The notes: generated by a model not told the origin, from the sequence alone. Shown: positions 15,803 to 25,970, numbered from the stretch's first letter. The stretch is DNA of 51,754 nt from Rhizorhabdus sp. (GCF_018006725.1 NZ_JAGMXV010000007.1:1-51754); one strand, 5' to 3'. Numbers and translations: made by a program.

Positions 15803-18304
15803 ATGACCGATTTCGCCTCCGAGATCGCCAGCGCTCTGGCGCAGGAAGCTTCGGTTGGCCGCATCGCATTCAGCCTGGCGATGGGCGCCCTGGCCGCGAG
15901 CACCGCATTGGTGTTGGGGGTCCCCGGGCTGTCCCGGCTGCTCTTGGACGACCCTACGCCGGTAAGCCTGGCAGACCACCTGCCGTTCGCCGAGATCCTT
16001 CAGGGCGGGCGGCTGCTGCGCTGCACTGACGGCTCGCTGGCAGCCACGATCAAAGTCGAGGGCACGCCGGTGAGCGGCAGATCGTCAGAGGAAATCCGCG
16101 GTCTTTATGCCAGGCGACGCAACTGGGTTGACGGTCTGGCGGGCAAATCGGTCGAGGTCCGCGTCTTCAGCCGCCGGCAGAAGCGTCAGCGCGACCTCGA
16201 CGTCGCCGACGACGGACGGGTCAGCTCGATGCTGATCGCCCGGTTCGAGGAGAGATTCGCCGAGGCATACGAGACCGACCATACGATCGTCCTCAGCGTC
16301 CGCGGCGGGTCAGAAGGTGCACGCCGGCGGCTCGAAGAGGCGATCGACCTGACTCTCGGCCAGCTCGAACCATTCCGTCCGCGCGAGATCATCCAGACCA
16401 GGGAGCGGATCTCGGATCTATTAAGCTGGTGGGCCCGCATCGTGAATCCGGCAACAGCAGGACCTGTCGCACGATTGCCTGAAGGGGATCCGACCGCGGC
16501 AGCCGCGTTGGTAGGCGGTCCCGTCGAAATCGACGACCGGGACGGATTGCTGCAGTTCTCCTCGGGCCCCGGCTCGGAAAAATTCGGGTATTTCGTCACC
16601 GTCGCGCGATGGGGGGCGGAGTCGGCCGAGGAACTCGTCGGCAGGCTGCTGAGCCTACAGGTGGAGCTGGCCGTCTGCCACCGGTTCAGGGTTCTCGATG
16701 CCACCGAAGCCGACGTGGTCCTCTCTAAAAAGGAGCAGCTCGCGGCAAGCGCCCGTTTCAGCCGTTCTATCGAGCAGCAATACGAGGCCGTGAAGGAGGC
16801 CGTATCGCCTGGCTCGGCCCTGCGCTCGTCGCTGGTGCCCTATGAGCTGGCGGTACTGGCACTGGGCAATTCGCCCGGCGAGGCCATGGCCACCGCGAAC
16901 GCGGTTCGCAAGGTCTTCATGGAGTTCTCGGTGAACCCGGTGATCGAGAGGGACCTCGCCGTTCCTTACTACTTCGCCCAGTTCCCGACCTACGACGACC
17001 GCTATCGGCAGTCGCTGCTGGTGACCCACAATATTGCCGAGTTCGTCGCGTTCGAAGCCTGGCCGAGGGGAATGGGGCGCAGCGCATTCGGGAACGGCCC
17101 CTTGTTGCTCCTCCCCACCGAAGCGGGAACGCCCTACCAGGCGCAGCTGCACATCTCCGAAGACGCCGAGGCGCTGAGCCATCTCATGGCTATCGGCAAG
17201 CCGGGCTCGGGCAAGACCACCGGAATGTGCCTGCTGGCGACCGGAGCGATCGCGCGGCACGAAAACGTCAAGGTCGTGGTGATGGATCGCCGCTTCGGTT
17301 GCTACACCTGGGCCCGTTCCCTTGGGCCCGAGGCGACCTATGCAAGCCTGCAGAAAGACTACCCCGGGACGACCAGTGCGTCGCTCCAGCCGCTTCAGCG
17401 AGACCTCACCCAGGCCAATCTGGAGCACATCCGGCGGATGATCCGGCTGATGTGCAATACGGACGAAACCGACAACGAGGCCGAGACCGCGATCGGCCAT
17501 GCGCTCCGGACCCTCGTGGATTTACCGAAGGAGCATCGGACCTTCACCGCCTTGTGGCCGATGCTCCGCCAAAGCCGCTCGACCGAGGCGGGGTTTCAGA
17601 AGTGGATCGACCCGAAGCAACATGGCTCGGTGTTCAACGCCGGGGTCGACAATGTGCCGCTGGGGAAGACGCGGGTCACCGTCTTCGACATGACGACGGT
17701 CCTCGAAGACGAGGTACTGGCCGCGCCGATCTGCATGGATCTTTTCCATTGCATCGCGGCCATGCAGGCGGCCGAAGGCTGCAAGATCATCGTGATCATT
17801 GACGAAGCGCGGCAGATGCTGATGCATCCGGTCTTCCGCAAGCATTTCCAGGGGATGCTGCTGGATTGGGGCCGCAAGAGCGGCATTTCCGTGATCGCGA
17901 TGTTTCAGGATCCCACGGCGGTCGACCAGATCGACCAGGCGTTCGCCATGACGATGCGGCAGGCGATGCCGACCAAGGTGATCTTTCCCGATCGTACGGC
18001 GGAGCGCCGGGCCTATGAGGCCTACAACCTGAATTCCCGCCAGTGGATGGCCGTGCGCGGGGAGTCGCCTCAGGCCAGGTGGCTCGACTGGCCGGCGCTG
18101 GTGATCCGCAGCGGCGGCGAAGACGAGCCGGTCGAATCGATGCTGCTTGATTTCTCGACCCGCGCGCTCGGCGACTATGCGGCCGTGTTCCGCAGCGGTG
18201 TCGATCACCGCCAACAAGCCGCGCGGCTGATCCAGGCCGATGGCAGCGGCTTGCGCGACTACATCGATTGGGCAGCCAGGTTTCGGGATGGGGGAAGCAG
18301 ATGA
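15803..18304 (+). CDS. virB4: VirB4 family T4SS ATPase
   Basis: 833 residues, typical for VirB4/TrbE. ATG 15803 follows a GGAG ribosome-binding site. The N-terminal part carries a hydrophobic segment (residues ~19-45) and the VirB4 N-domain. Walker A is G465-KPGSGK-T472 and Walker B is IIVIID667-E668-ARQ. It powers pilus assembly and substrate translocation at the inner membrane. It overlaps the next gene by 4 nt. Confidence 0.92.
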   Translation: MTDFASEIASALAQEASVGRIAFSLAMGALAASTALVLGVPGLSRLLLDDPTPVSLADHLPFAEILQGGRLLRCTDGSLAATIKVEGTPVSGRSSEEIRGLYARRRNWVDGLAGKSVEVRVFSRRQKRQRDLDVADDGRVSSMLIARFEERFAEAYETDHTIVLSVRGGSEGARRRLEEAIDLTLGQLEPFRPREIIQTRERISDLLSWWARIVNPATAGPVARLPEGDPTAAAALVGGPVEIDDRDGLLQFSSGPGSEKFGYFVTVARWGAESAEELVGRLLSLQVELAVCHRFRVLDATEADVVLSKKEQLAASARFSRSIEQQYEAVKEAVSPGSALRSSLVPYELAVLALGNSPGEAMATANAVRKVFMEFSVNPVIERDLAVPYYFAQFPTYDDRYRQSLLVTHNIAEFVAFEAWPRGMGRSAFGNGPLLLLPTEAGTPYQAQLHISEDAEALSHLMAIGKPGSGKTTGMCLLATGAIARHENVKVVVMDRRFGCYTWARSLGPEATYASLQKDYPGTTSASLQPLQRDLTQANLEHIRRMIRLMCNTDETDNEAETAIGHALRTLVDLPKEHRTFTALWPMLRQSRSTEAGFQKWIDPKQHGSVFNAGVDNVPLGKTRVTVFDMTTVLEDEVLAAPICMDLFHCIAAMQAAEGCKIIVIIDEARQMLMHPVFRKHFQGMLLDWGRKSGISVIAMFQDPTAVDQIDQAFAMTMRQAMPTKVIFPDRTAERRAYEAYNLNSRQWMAVRGESPQARWLDWPALVIRSGGEDEPVESMLLDFSTRALGDYAAVFRSGVDHRQQAARLIQADGSGLRDYIDWAARFRDGGSR

Positions 18305-19305
18305 CCCGGGAACATCGTCTCGCCGCGGTAACCGCTATCGCCTTTGTCACGCCCTTTGTCAGCTCGTTCGAAGCCCACGCTCTGACGGTCTTCGACCCGT
18401 CGAACTTCCAGCAGAACGTGCAGCAGGTTGCGCAAGCCCTGGCGCAGACGGCCGTTCAGCAGGTGATCCAGTATGGCGTCGGCAAGCTGGCTCAAGCAAC
18501 TGGCCTCCCGGGGCCGCTGCTCAACATGGCAGCACAGGCGGGCATGGACAAAATGTTCCTGCAAACCGGGCTGAACGGCGTGTTCGGCGGGGTACCGTCG
18601 CAGTTTCCCAGTGGCGGCATGACATTCGGCTCGATGCCCGGTGCTCTCTGGCAAGTTGGAACCCAGCTCGGCACCCAGGTGGCGAAGTATGCGATTGGAG
18701 AGGGGCTCGAGCAGATCGGTATCGACCCCAAAGATCCGTTAGTGGCAGCCGGCCTCTCCGCCGGCTACGACATGATGCAGCGTTCGGTCGGGCAGTCTGC
18801 CACCTGGGCGAAGGTATCGACACCGTCCTTCGCCTACTACGGCGCGCGGGCGCCGACGAACGTGTTCACAACGGCCCCGAGCGCGATCGGGTTCATGCGG
18901 ACGCAGTTGCAGCGGCCATCGGTGCAGAGCACGCCCGTTGCCCTGACGCAGATCCAGGTCCGGCGCTCCCGCGAGCTCGAGGAAGCGGCGCTCGACGCTA
19001 TCGGCCTCGCGGCTCATGGCCTGGCCGCAGCATCCGGCGCCTCCCAGCGGGTCGAATCGATGCAGAAGGCAGCGCTGTCGGCGACCGAGTTGCGCCAGCA
19101 GATGGCGGTCCTGAACGGCAGCATGACGGCTCTTTATGAAGAGCTGGCGGGCATCCGGGTGCTGGTCGCGGCGGGGCTTCGCGTGCGCGCGGCCGAAGTG
19201 CTGGCCAACCGGCCGGTGACCGGCGCGCAGGCCGGCGCCAACGCTGTCCCGCAGACCACCACGACGATCCAGGGGTTGCCGTGGCTCAACCAGGGGACGC
19301 CGTGA
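18301..19305 (+). CDS. virB5: VirB5/TrbJ-like minor pilus protein
   Basis: 334 residues from ATG 18301 in an ATGA overlap with virB4. A signal peptide ends near residue 29 (EAHA-LTVF). The mature start (TVFDPSNFQQNVQQVAQALAQ region) is the conserved opening of VirB5/TrbJ proteins, followed by a mostly helical body with a late coiled-coil segment around LRQQMAVLNGSMTALYEELAG. The protein acts at the pilus tip in related systems. Confidence 0.8.
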   Translation: MTREHRLAAVTAIAFVTPFVSSFEAHALTVFDPSNFQQNVQQVAQALAQTAVQQVIQYGVGKLAQATGLPGPLLNMAAQAGMDKMFLQTGLNGVFGGVPSQFPSGGMTFGSMPGALWQVGTQLGTQVAKYAIGEGLEQIGIDPKDPLVAAGLSAGYDMMQRSVGQSATWAKVSTPSFAYYGARAPTNVFTTAPSAIGFMRTQLQRPSVQSTPVALTQIQVRRSRELEEAALDAIGLAAHGLAAASGASQRVESMQKAALSATELRQQMAVLNGSMTALYEELAGIRVLVAAGLRVRAAEVLANRPVTGAQAGANAVPQTTTTIQGLPWLNQGTP

Positions 19306-19556
19306 TGGGGAACACCGTGAAGATGGCGCGCACGCTCGCCTCTGTCGTCGTGGCGGTGTCCTCGCTGACGCTCGCCGCGTGCGGCAGCAAGTACGAGACC
19401 CCGCTGGGCGTCGGGCGGGACCGCGACGACTACCGCGCCAGCCCCTGTCGCAGGGTCTCCCAGATTGCGCCAGGCTCGAAGCTCGCCTGCTTCGAGATCG
19501 AACAGGAGCCCGAGCCGGCCGATTGGCGCGCGCGCATGATCGAGACGGTCGGGTGA
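19305..19556 (+). CDS. Small lipoprotein in the VirB7 position
   Basis: 83 residues from ATG 19305 (TGATG overlap with virB5); MARTLAS, six codons later, is an alternative start. The signal peptide ends in the lipobox LTLAAC. The mature part is ~60 residues with two further cysteines. Location between VirB5 and VirB8 and small size fit a VirB7-like outer-membrane lipoprotein or a TrbK-like entry-exclusion protein; the sequence alone does not decide. Confidence 0.65.
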   Translation: MGNTVKMARTLASVVVAVSSLTLAACGSKYETPLGVGRDRDDYRASPCRRVSQIAPGSKLACFEIEQEPEPADWRARMIETVG

Positions 19557-19560
19557 GAGC

Positions 19561-20304
19561 ATGACGATCTTCGAGAACCTGGCGCATCGGATCGGGGGCA
19601 GCCGTCAGCAGGCCCAGGCCGTCGCGATCGAGGACGAGGTTTTGCCCGTCGAACGGACGTTCCCTAGGCGCCTGAAAGTCGGGCCGTCGGACAGGGCCGG
19701 CATCTGGGCGGCGAAGGTATTCGCGGTGATTGCCGGCCTCTCGTTCTGCCTCAACCTGCTCCAGGCCTCGATCATCCACGAACTCGTGCCGCTCCGGCAG
19801 GTGATTCCGTTGATGCTCAGCGTGCACCCGAAGTCGGAGCAGGTCATCGCCGTGGAAGCGCTCACCGAGAGGTCGACCGCGCTGAAGGTCATGACCCGCT
19901 ACTGGGTGCGCGAGTGGGTGGAAAAAAGGAACGAGCTGCAGCCCGACGGGGCCCAACAGGCGCGCATCGTCGACTGGATCGCGCGGCGCTCCACACCTGA
20001 GGTTATCCGTTCCTATCGGGAGCAGGCCGAGGAGGCGATGCAGGAGGCGCGGCAGCGGAAAATCCAACGCCGCACGATCGCGGACCCTGCATCGGTGACG
20101 GAACAGGGCCCCGACTTCTGGCTCGTCGATTTCGTCACCGTCCAGTACGACCAGCAAGGCCGAGAACTCAAACGCGAAAGCTGGCGGGCGAGCCTGAGGA
20201 TCACGTTCGTTCAGGCCTCGCTCAACCAGGTCGACCTGCAGGACCTCGACCTCACCAACCCGTGGGGCTTCACTGTCACTCACTACGTGCGGAACCAGCT
20301 ATGA
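19561..20304 (+). CDS. virB8: VirB8/TrbF-like inner-membrane assembly factor
   Basis: 247 residues from ATG 19561, 4 nt after the lipoprotein stop. A cytosolic N-terminus (~50 residues), one transmembrane helix (about 51-72), then a periplasmic VirB8 domain ending with NPWGFTVTHY, a NP-x-G pattern typical of the family. It nucleates the T4SS core complex. It overlaps virB9 by 4 nt. Confidence 0.88.
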   Translation: MTIFENLAHRIGGSRQQAQAVAIEDEVLPVERTFPRRLKVGPSDRAGIWAAKVFAVIAGLSFCLNLLQASIIHELVPLRQVIPLMLSVHPKSEQVIAVEALTERSTALKVMTRYWVREWVEKRNELQPDGAQQARIVDWIARRSTPEVIRSYREQAEEAMQEARQRKIQRRTIADPASVTEQGPDFWLVDFVTVQYDQQGRELKRESWRASLRITFVQASLNQVDLQDLDLTNPWGFTVTHYVRNQL

Positions 20305-21485
20305 GGTGCGGAAACTCGGCGAGACGGCTCGCTGCCGCGGTCCTTGCCGCCGCCTTTGCCTTGGTCGGGCTGGACGCCGGCACCGGGCGCGCGCAGCCTC
20401 TACCACCCGACTTCGGCGGGCCGCGTTCGCCCGGCGCCGCGCCGATCACCGGCGTCGCGCCGGCGGGTGGTGGGCAGCCGGCGCGCGCGACGCCGCCAGC
20501 GGCGGCGCCAGGCACGGCCGCAGCGCCGCCGCCTGGCTCGGTGCTGAACGATCTCCAGGGCAGTCCGCGCAGGCTCGATCGCACCGGTGCCCAGGCGGCG
20601 CCGATCGCATTGCCGGGTGGCGCTGATCCGAGGGCGGGAGCCACCCAGCCGGCGCAGCTTCGGGACGACCCGACCGCTTCGCTCGACATGATCCAGCGTG
20701 CCTGGGCGACGCCGGTCGCGGCACCCGGACAGGTCGGACCCGGGGTGAAGCGGGTCGGCTACGAGCGCGATGCACCGATCAAGATTCGCGCCCGCAGGTA
20801 CATGACGACCACCGTCATGCTCCCGGGCTGCGAACGCATCGACGATGTCGTCGTCGGCGATAGCAACGCCTTTCGCGTGGCTCAGCCCTGGTCGAACCGG
20901 GTGACCGTGGCGCCGGAATATGTCGGCGTCGATTCGAACATGACGATCGTGACGGCCAGCGGAACCGTGTACGATTTCTACCTCCTCTCGGTCGACTTTC
21001 AGGATGCCCAGCTTCCGGACCTCCGCGTCGAGGTCGAGGCTCCCGGGGTCTGCAGGGGCGGCGCGGGAGGCTCTCGGCGGTCCGGCGCGGAGGCCGCGGC
21101 CGACTTTGCCCGCCGCGTGCCGACCGATCCCTCGCGGTATCGCTGGGATGGATTCTCGATCTGGGTGCGCGACGATGCATCCAGAGAGATCGCGCCCGAC
21201 CGCGTCTTCTCGGACGGCGTCTGGACGATGCTCGACTTCGGCGAGCGCGGCGATCGGATTTCCATTCCCGCCGCCTTCCTGGTGGTCGACGATGTCGACA
21301 TGCCCGTCAACACGCGAACGACCGGCGATCGCGGCCAAGTCCTCGTGGTGGAAGCCGTCGGGGACATTACGCTGAAATCGGGAGCGAAGGTCGTATGCAT
21401 CCGTGATGCGCGCCCGGGCGTGGCCTCGCGCGCCGCAGTCGTCGACACGGATCTCGGCAGGGGAACGCCGAGGTTCGCGCCTTGA
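20301..21485 (+). CDS. virB9: VirB9/TrbG-like outer-membrane core protein
   Basis: 394 residues from ATG 20301 (ATGA overlap). A signal peptide is cut near GRAQ (~residue 33), then ~90 residues rich in Pro/Ala/Gly. The VirB9 N-domain contains RARRYMTTTVMLPG, and the C-domain contains DGVWTMLDFG and ISIPAAFLVVDD. It forms the outer-membrane core complex with VirB7 and VirB10. Confidence 0.88.
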   Translation: MRCGNSARRLAAAVLAAAFALVGLDAGTGRAQPLPPDFGGPRSPGAAPITGVAPAGGGQPARATPPAAAPGTAAAPPPGSVLNDLQGSPRRLDRTGAQAAPIALPGGADPRAGATQPAQLRDDPTASLDMIQRAWATPVAAPGQVGPGVKRVGYERDAPIKIRARRYMTTTVMLPGCERIDDVVVGDSNAFRVAQPWSNRVTVAPEYVGVDSNMTIVTASGTVYDFYLLSVDFQDAQLPDLRVEVEAPGVCRGGAGGSRRSGAEAAADFARRVPTDPSRYRWDGFSIWVRDDASREIAPDRVFSDGVWTMLDFGERGDRISIPAAFLVVDDVDMPVNTRTTGDRGQVLVVEAVGDITLKSGAKVVCIRDARPGVASRAAVVDTDLGRGTPRFAP

Positions 21486-23035
21486 GCGACGACGCGGGTG
21501 GCGGGGCGAAGACCGCGCTCAAATGGGTCGCGCTGGGCCTGCTGCTGGTCGCGACCGCGGTGCTGGGCATCGTCGTCTTCACAAGGAAGCCGCCGGAGCA
21601 ACCGCCCGCGCCGCTCGCGCCGCGGCTGGAGAAGGACACCCTGGTCGACCAGCCGCCGAAGCGGCCCGGGCGGATCGAAGCCCGGCCGGCGGCGGTCGAC
21701 TTCGCGACCTCGCTCAACGCCGCGCGGCGGGCTGTCATCGATTTCGAGAATGTCGGCGATGAGGTCGTCATGCTCGGCGGGCCGCCAAGGCTGGTCGGAG
21801 AAGTAGGGTTTTTCACGCTGGGACAGCACGACTGCCGCGACCGGCTCAATGCCGGTGCTAGATGCAGCGCGACGATCGAGCTCCGCGCCGACGTCGCGGG
21901 CCGGGCCAACGGCGGGATCGTGCTCCCGGTCCAGGGCGATCCGTCGCTGGCGGTCCAGGTCGCGCTGGCCGCCACCGTCGCCGACCCTCCCCCGGCGCCG
22001 GTGCCGCCGACGATCATGGCCCCGGCTCCGGCCGCGACGGGCCAGCCGCCAGCGCTCGACCAGGCGCCTGCCGACCCGATCCAGGCGATGAAGGTCGAAC
22101 GCGATCGCCGTGCCGGCGCGGCGCTCAGCGGTCGAAATGCGGATAATGCCCGGTGGATCACTAATCAGGACGCGATCATGCGTCGTGATGCCGGGGCGCG
22201 GTCCAGCGCAAGCAGCGTGGACTACGGTGCCGGAACCCCGAAACGGCTTTCTTCGCTGCCGGTCGACCGCGAACGCGTCATCACCGGGGACGCGTTCATC
22301 GAGGCGACACTGGAAGGAGCGATCGACAGCCAGATCGGCGGCCGGGCGACTGCCGTCGTCGGCAGGAACGTCTATGGCCGCAGCGGACGGCTGGTGGTGA
22401 TTCCCGGCGGGTCGCGCCTTGTGGGCCGCTATCAGCCCCTGCAGGCGCAGGGCGAGACCAGGCTTCCGATTCAGTGGGAACGTGTCATTCGCCCGGACGG
22501 CGTGCAGATCGTCATCAAGGATCCGAATGCCGACATGATGGGCCGGGCCGGAACGCCGGGCGATGTCGATGACCGGACCTGGGAGCGGCTCGGCCTGGCG
22601 CTCACCACCTCCGTGGTGACTGGCCTTGTGCAGGGCTTCGCCACACTCTCCCAGCAGCAATCCACGCTCTACGGCTATCCCGGGATGGGCGTGGTCCAGC
22701 AGGACACCACATCGGCCGCCAAGGTTGCCGCAGCCAATTCCGTCAGTCAGAACCTCGGCCAGACGATCAACGAGATCGCGAGGGAGAAGCTGAAGATCCG
22801 CCCAATCATCCAGATTCCTCAGGGAACCAAGATCATCGTGACGCCGATGGAGGATCTGTGGCTGCGCCGGATTGACGAGCTCGACGAGGATAGTCCACTC
22901 GAACTTACGCCGGTACCGGTTGCCGGCAGAGAACCACGCACCGGGCCCGCACAACCGGCCCCTGTGGGCCCGGGCCGCGCGATCAACCCAGCTGGCCCAC
23001 AGACGCCGGCTGCCGTGCCGCGGTCGGTACCGTAA
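21482..23035 (+). CDS. virB10: VirB10/TrbI-like core-complex protein
   Basis: 517 residues from a TTG at 21482 that overlaps the virB9 stop (TTGA); no ATG fits better. One transmembrane helix at about residues 10-34, a Pro-rich periplasmic linker, then the VirB10 beta-barrel domain (RNVYGRSGRLVVIPGGSRLVG; IPQGTKIIV near the end). It spans both membranes and senses ATPase state in related systems. Adjacent to virB11 with a 1-nt overlap. Confidence 0.9.
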   Translation: MSDDAGGGAKTALKWVALGLLLVATAVLGIVVFTRKPPEQPPAPLAPRLEKDTLVDQPPKRPGRIEARPAAVDFATSLNAARRAVIDFENVGDEVVMLGGPPRLVGEVGFFTLGQHDCRDRLNAGARCSATIELRADVAGRANGGIVLPVQGDPSLAVQVALAATVADPPPAPVPPTIMAPAPAATGQPPALDQAPADPIQAMKVERDRRAGAALSGRNADNARWITNQDAIMRRDAGARSSASSVDYGAGTPKRLSSLPVDRERVITGDAFIEATLEGAIDSQIGGRATAVVGRNVYGRSGRLVVIPGGSRLVGRYQPLQAQGETRLPIQWERVIRPDGVQIVIKDPNADMMGRAGTPGDVDDRTWERLGLALTTSVVTGLVQGFATLSQQQSTLYGYPGMGVVQQDTTSAAKVAAANSVSQNLGQTINEIAREKLKIRPIIQIPQGTKIIVTPMEDLWLRRIDELDEDSPLELTPVPVAGREPRTGPAQPAPVGPGRAINPAGPQTPAAVPRSVP

Positions 23036-24222
23036 TGAACCCGATCGCCAGCAACGAGCGGGTCCTGGCGGAACGCCATGCGCTATTCGAGGCGCTTGCC
23101 AGGCCGCTTCTGCCGCACCTCAACGATCGGGCAGATCGGGTAATCGAGATCGTCATCAACGAGCCTGGCGTGCTGCTCGTCGAGACCGAGGCCGACAACG
23201 GCAGCGCCGGCTGGAGACCGGTGAAGGCGCCGGAGATCACCCGCGACTGGATAGAGGCTTTCGCGGTCGGCATGGGGCAGCTCACGGAACGCCGGTTCAC
23301 CGCGAGGCGGCCGGTCCTCGGCTGCTCCCTGCCCGGCGGCCATCGTCTTCAAGTCATGACCGGGGCGAACGTGACGACCGGGGTCGCGATCGCGATCCGG
23401 GTCAAGCGCCGAAAGAAGCGCGATCTCGCCTCCTTCGGGCTCAGCGAAGCGGATATCGCCCGGATCGGCAGCGCAATGCGTCATGGGGCCACCATCATGA
23501 TCCTCGGCGGCACAGGCGCCGGCAAGACGACGCTGATGAACCTGATCATCAAGGAGTTCTTTCCGCGCCATCTGAGGCCGATCATCCTCGAGGACGTCGA
23601 GGAGATCGATATCCCGCCGGATCTCCGGAACTATGTCCATATCCTGCTGTCGCGCTGGGCCTCCGACAGCGAGCTGACCTACGAGATCGTCCTCGATTCC
23701 GTCCTGCGGTTGAGGCCGGACCAGTTGTTCTGCGGCGAGCTGTCGATTCACAACGCCGCCGCCATGTACCGCGTGCTCAACACCGGGCACAAGGGCCTGA
23801 CGCTCACCGCCCACGCAAACAGCGGCATGGAAGGCCTCGAAGCTTGGCGGCGAAACTACGAGCTCGCCACCGGCCGCGATGCCGAGGCGATCATCCCCTA
23901 TCTCGTACGCACGATCGACCTGGTCGTCCATGTTTCGCGTGGTCACGACAACAAGCGAACGACCGTCGTCGAAATCCCGCGGGAAATGAACTGGCGGGCA
24001 ATCCTCGGCCATGGACGACAGGAGCCTGGCTTCGAGGCAACGCCGGCGCCCCTTCCGGCGCAGCACTGGTGGTCGACCATGCTCGGCCTGAACGGCAGCG
24101 AGGGCGCCTCCCTGGTGCGGCGCATTTGCGATCTCAGGATCGAGGCGGCCGACGACGACGTCTCGCGCGAAATCTTGCGCGGTGCCGCGGCGGCGGCGCT
24201 GCAGCACATCGGAAGCCACTGA
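23035..24222 (+). CDS. virB11: VirB11 traffic ATPase
   Basis: 395 residues from ATG 23035 (TAATG overlap). Walker A is G158-GTGAGK-T165; the Asp box region (IILEDVEEIDIP), a Walker-B-like segment (LRPDQLFCGEL) and the His-containing LTLTAHANS follow in the usual order. The family forms hexamers at the inner membrane that drive T4SS assembly and transport. At 395 residues it is slightly longer than most relatives because of a C-terminal extension of ~60 residues. Confidence 0.92.
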   Translation: MNPIASNERVLAERHALFEALARPLLPHLNDRADRVIEIVINEPGVLLVETEADNGSAGWRPVKAPEITRDWIEAFAVGMGQLTERRFTARRPVLGCSLPGGHRLQVMTGANVTTGVAIAIRVKRRKKRDLASFGLSEADIARIGSAMRHGATIMILGGTGAGKTTLMNLIIKEFFPRHLRPIILEDVEEIDIPPDLRNYVHILLSRWASDSELTYEIVLDSVLRLRPDQLFCGELSIHNAAAMYRVLNTGHKGLTLTAHANSGMEGLEAWRRNYELATGRDAEAIIPYLVRTIDLVVHVSRGHDNKRTTVVEIPREMNWRAILGHGRQEPGFEATPAPLPAQHWWSTMLGLNGSEGASLVRRICDLRIEAADDDVSREILRGAAAAALQHIGSH

Positions 24223-24240
24223 GGCGCGGGGGTTTAGGCG

Positions 24241-24603
24241 ATGCAGGGCCTATCGGGGGAACGCAGCTGGTCGGCGGGCATGACCGTCACGAGGGTCCTG
24301 CTCTGGCCGGTCGTCGTCGTGTCGATCGCAGCGTTGCTGCCGGCGGCGTCGACCTTGCCGGGGTCGCCGGTCGCCATCGTGCCGCTCGACCGGTTCAGCC
24401 TAATCTTCCTTGCCTTTTGCGGCCTTGTAGCCGGTGCGGCCATCGAGGGCCTGCTGATCGCGCTCGGCATGGTCAGGGCGCTGGAGCGGCTCGCGTGGTC
24501 GGCTGCCGAGGAAAGCGACGACCGCGGCTTCACCGGGGCCGCCGCGCCGTATCGCGGCGGTGAGTTCATCGGCGCTGGAGGCGCTAGACATGGCAGAGGC
24601 TAG
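24241..24603 (+). CDS. Small membrane protein of the T4SS operon
   Basis: 120 residues from ATG 24241, 18 nt after virB11. Two transmembrane helices (about residues 19-38 and 51-78) followed by a hydrophilic tail. The gene overlaps the next by 14 nt. No family was recognised. It may anchor the following ATPase, as small membrane subunits do for TraD/TrwB-like motors, but this is inference. Confidence 0.65.
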   Translation: MQGLSGERSWSAGMTVTRVLLWPVVVVSIAALLPAASTLPGSPVAIVPLDRFSLIFLAFCGLVAGAAIEGLLIALGMVRALERLAWSAAEESDDRGFTGAAAPYRGGEFIGAGGARHGRG

Positions 24604-25957
24604 GCATCAGGCGGAGCGATCGATCCGCACTTCACCGCGGTTCCGGATTCCGTTCGGCGCAGCGACGATGCGGACGGGCGCGCGCGCCGGACAGAAGATC
24701 GAGTTTGCGCTCGACAGCACGACATCGATGAACGGCCATCTGATCCTCGCGGGCTCGTCGGGCTCGGGCAAATCGCACCAGCTGCGCAGGATAGTCGACG
24801 CGCTTGGCCATGCCGGCGTGCGGGTTCATCTGATTGACCCGCATGGCGACCTGCAGGTGTCCGCCGGCTTGACGGACAGCCGGGTGTTCTCTGAAGCGAC
24901 GCAGGCCGGCCTCAACCCACTGGAGGTGGCATCGGATCCTGACCATGGCGGCCCGCGACGCGCGGCAGTGAATTTTGTCTCGCTGATGCTGCGGCAAGCG
25001 ACGCTCGGCGAAAAGCAGCGGTCCGCGTTGCTCCGGCTGTTGATGGACATGTACGCGAGATACGGCTTCGAGCCGGGCAACGCGCGGAGCTGGTCGCTCG
25101 ATTTCGACCCCAGGGGATGGGCCAAGAACCCGAAGCGGCAGCCCGTGCTCTCCGATCTGAAGCGCGACGTCCATCAGAAACTCGTGCAGCTCAAGATCGG
25201 CGTGCCCGGTTCGGCCGCCCGGGCGCTGGAGGAGGTGTGCAAGCTGGCAAAGAAGCACTCCACCCTCAAGATGAGGAACATCCGCGGTGACGACGTAGAA
25301 CAAGCGCTGGCAGCCGCCAAGGAGAAGTTCGTCGAGAGGATCAGCGAAGCGGTCAACAGGATGGAGACCGGGGCCGAGATCGAGGAACTCATCGCCTGGG
25401 ACAGCTTCGATGTCGTCAAGGGTTTGTATGATCGGCTGGAGTCGCTCGAGGGATCGGGGCTGTTCAAAGGCGAGGCGCCGGCATTCGACGTCGACCGGCC
25501 GGTATGGCGCTACAACATCAGCGCCATCGCTCGCAACGAGCAGCAGTTTTTCGTCGAGTGCCTGCTTGGCAAGCTCTTCGCGGAGGCCAAGGCCCGGGGC
25601 GAGGCGAACGGGCCCGATACAGCGATAGTGCTCGACGAGGCGTCCGCCTTCATCGACAGCGACGACGAGCACATCCTGAACATCCTGTTCAGGGAAGCCC
25701 GCAAGTTCGGCGTGATGGTGATCCTCGCCGCGCAGGAGATCTCCACGTTCCCGCAGGCCATCATCTCGTCGGCTGCATCGAAGATGATCCTCGGGGTCGA
25801 CGAAATGTATCACGCGGCGCTCGAGCGGCGACTGGCGCTGCCCAAGGGCAAACTCCGCTTCATCCGCCCGCACCGAACCGCCTTGGTGCAGTCGCGCCGA
25901 CGGTCAGGCGACGAGGTCGAGCTGGCGGGTTTTTTTGAAGTCGACGTGATCGGCTGA
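24590..25957 (+). CDS. HerA/FtsK-like P-loop ATPase
   Basis: 455 residues from ATG 24590, which has a GGAGG ribosome-binding site nine bases upstream; a GTG at 24560 is a weaker alternative. Walker A is G55-SSGSGK-S62 and Walker B is TAIVLD349-E350-ASAF; an arginine/glutamine sensor region (MVILAAQEIST) follows. This is the HerA/FtsK superfamily of hexameric DNA or protein pumps. No transmembrane segment is present, so it is a soluble motor, possibly partnered by the small membrane protein encoded just upstream. The element also has a VirD4, so this may be a second coupling or DNA-processing ATPase. Confidence 0.8.
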   Translation: MAEARHQAERSIRTSPRFRIPFGAATMRTGARAGQKIEFALDSTTSMNGHLILAGSSGSGKSHQLRRIVDALGHAGVRVHLIDPHGDLQVSAGLTDSRVFSEATQAGLNPLEVASDPDHGGPRRAAVNFVSLMLRQATLGEKQRSALLRLLMDMYARYGFEPGNARSWSLDFDPRGWAKNPKRQPVLSDLKRDVHQKLVQLKIGVPGSAARALEEVCKLAKKHSTLKMRNIRGDDVEQALAAAKEKFVERISEAVNRMETGAEIEELIAWDSFDVVKGLYDRLESLEGSGLFKGEAPAFDVDRPVWRYNISAIARNEQQFFVECLLGKLFAEAKARGEANGPDTAIVLDEASAFIDSDDEHILNILFREARKFGVMVILAAQEISTFPQAIISSAASKMILGVDEMYHAALERRLALPKGKLRFIRPHRTALVQSRRRSGDEVELAGFFEVDVIG

Positions 25958-25970
25958 AGGAGGGCCGGGA

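Noticed and set aside
18739-20283. 514-codon minus-strand ORF across virB5-virB8
   Set aside because: Antisense to three well-identified T4SS genes; composition is typical of shadow frames.
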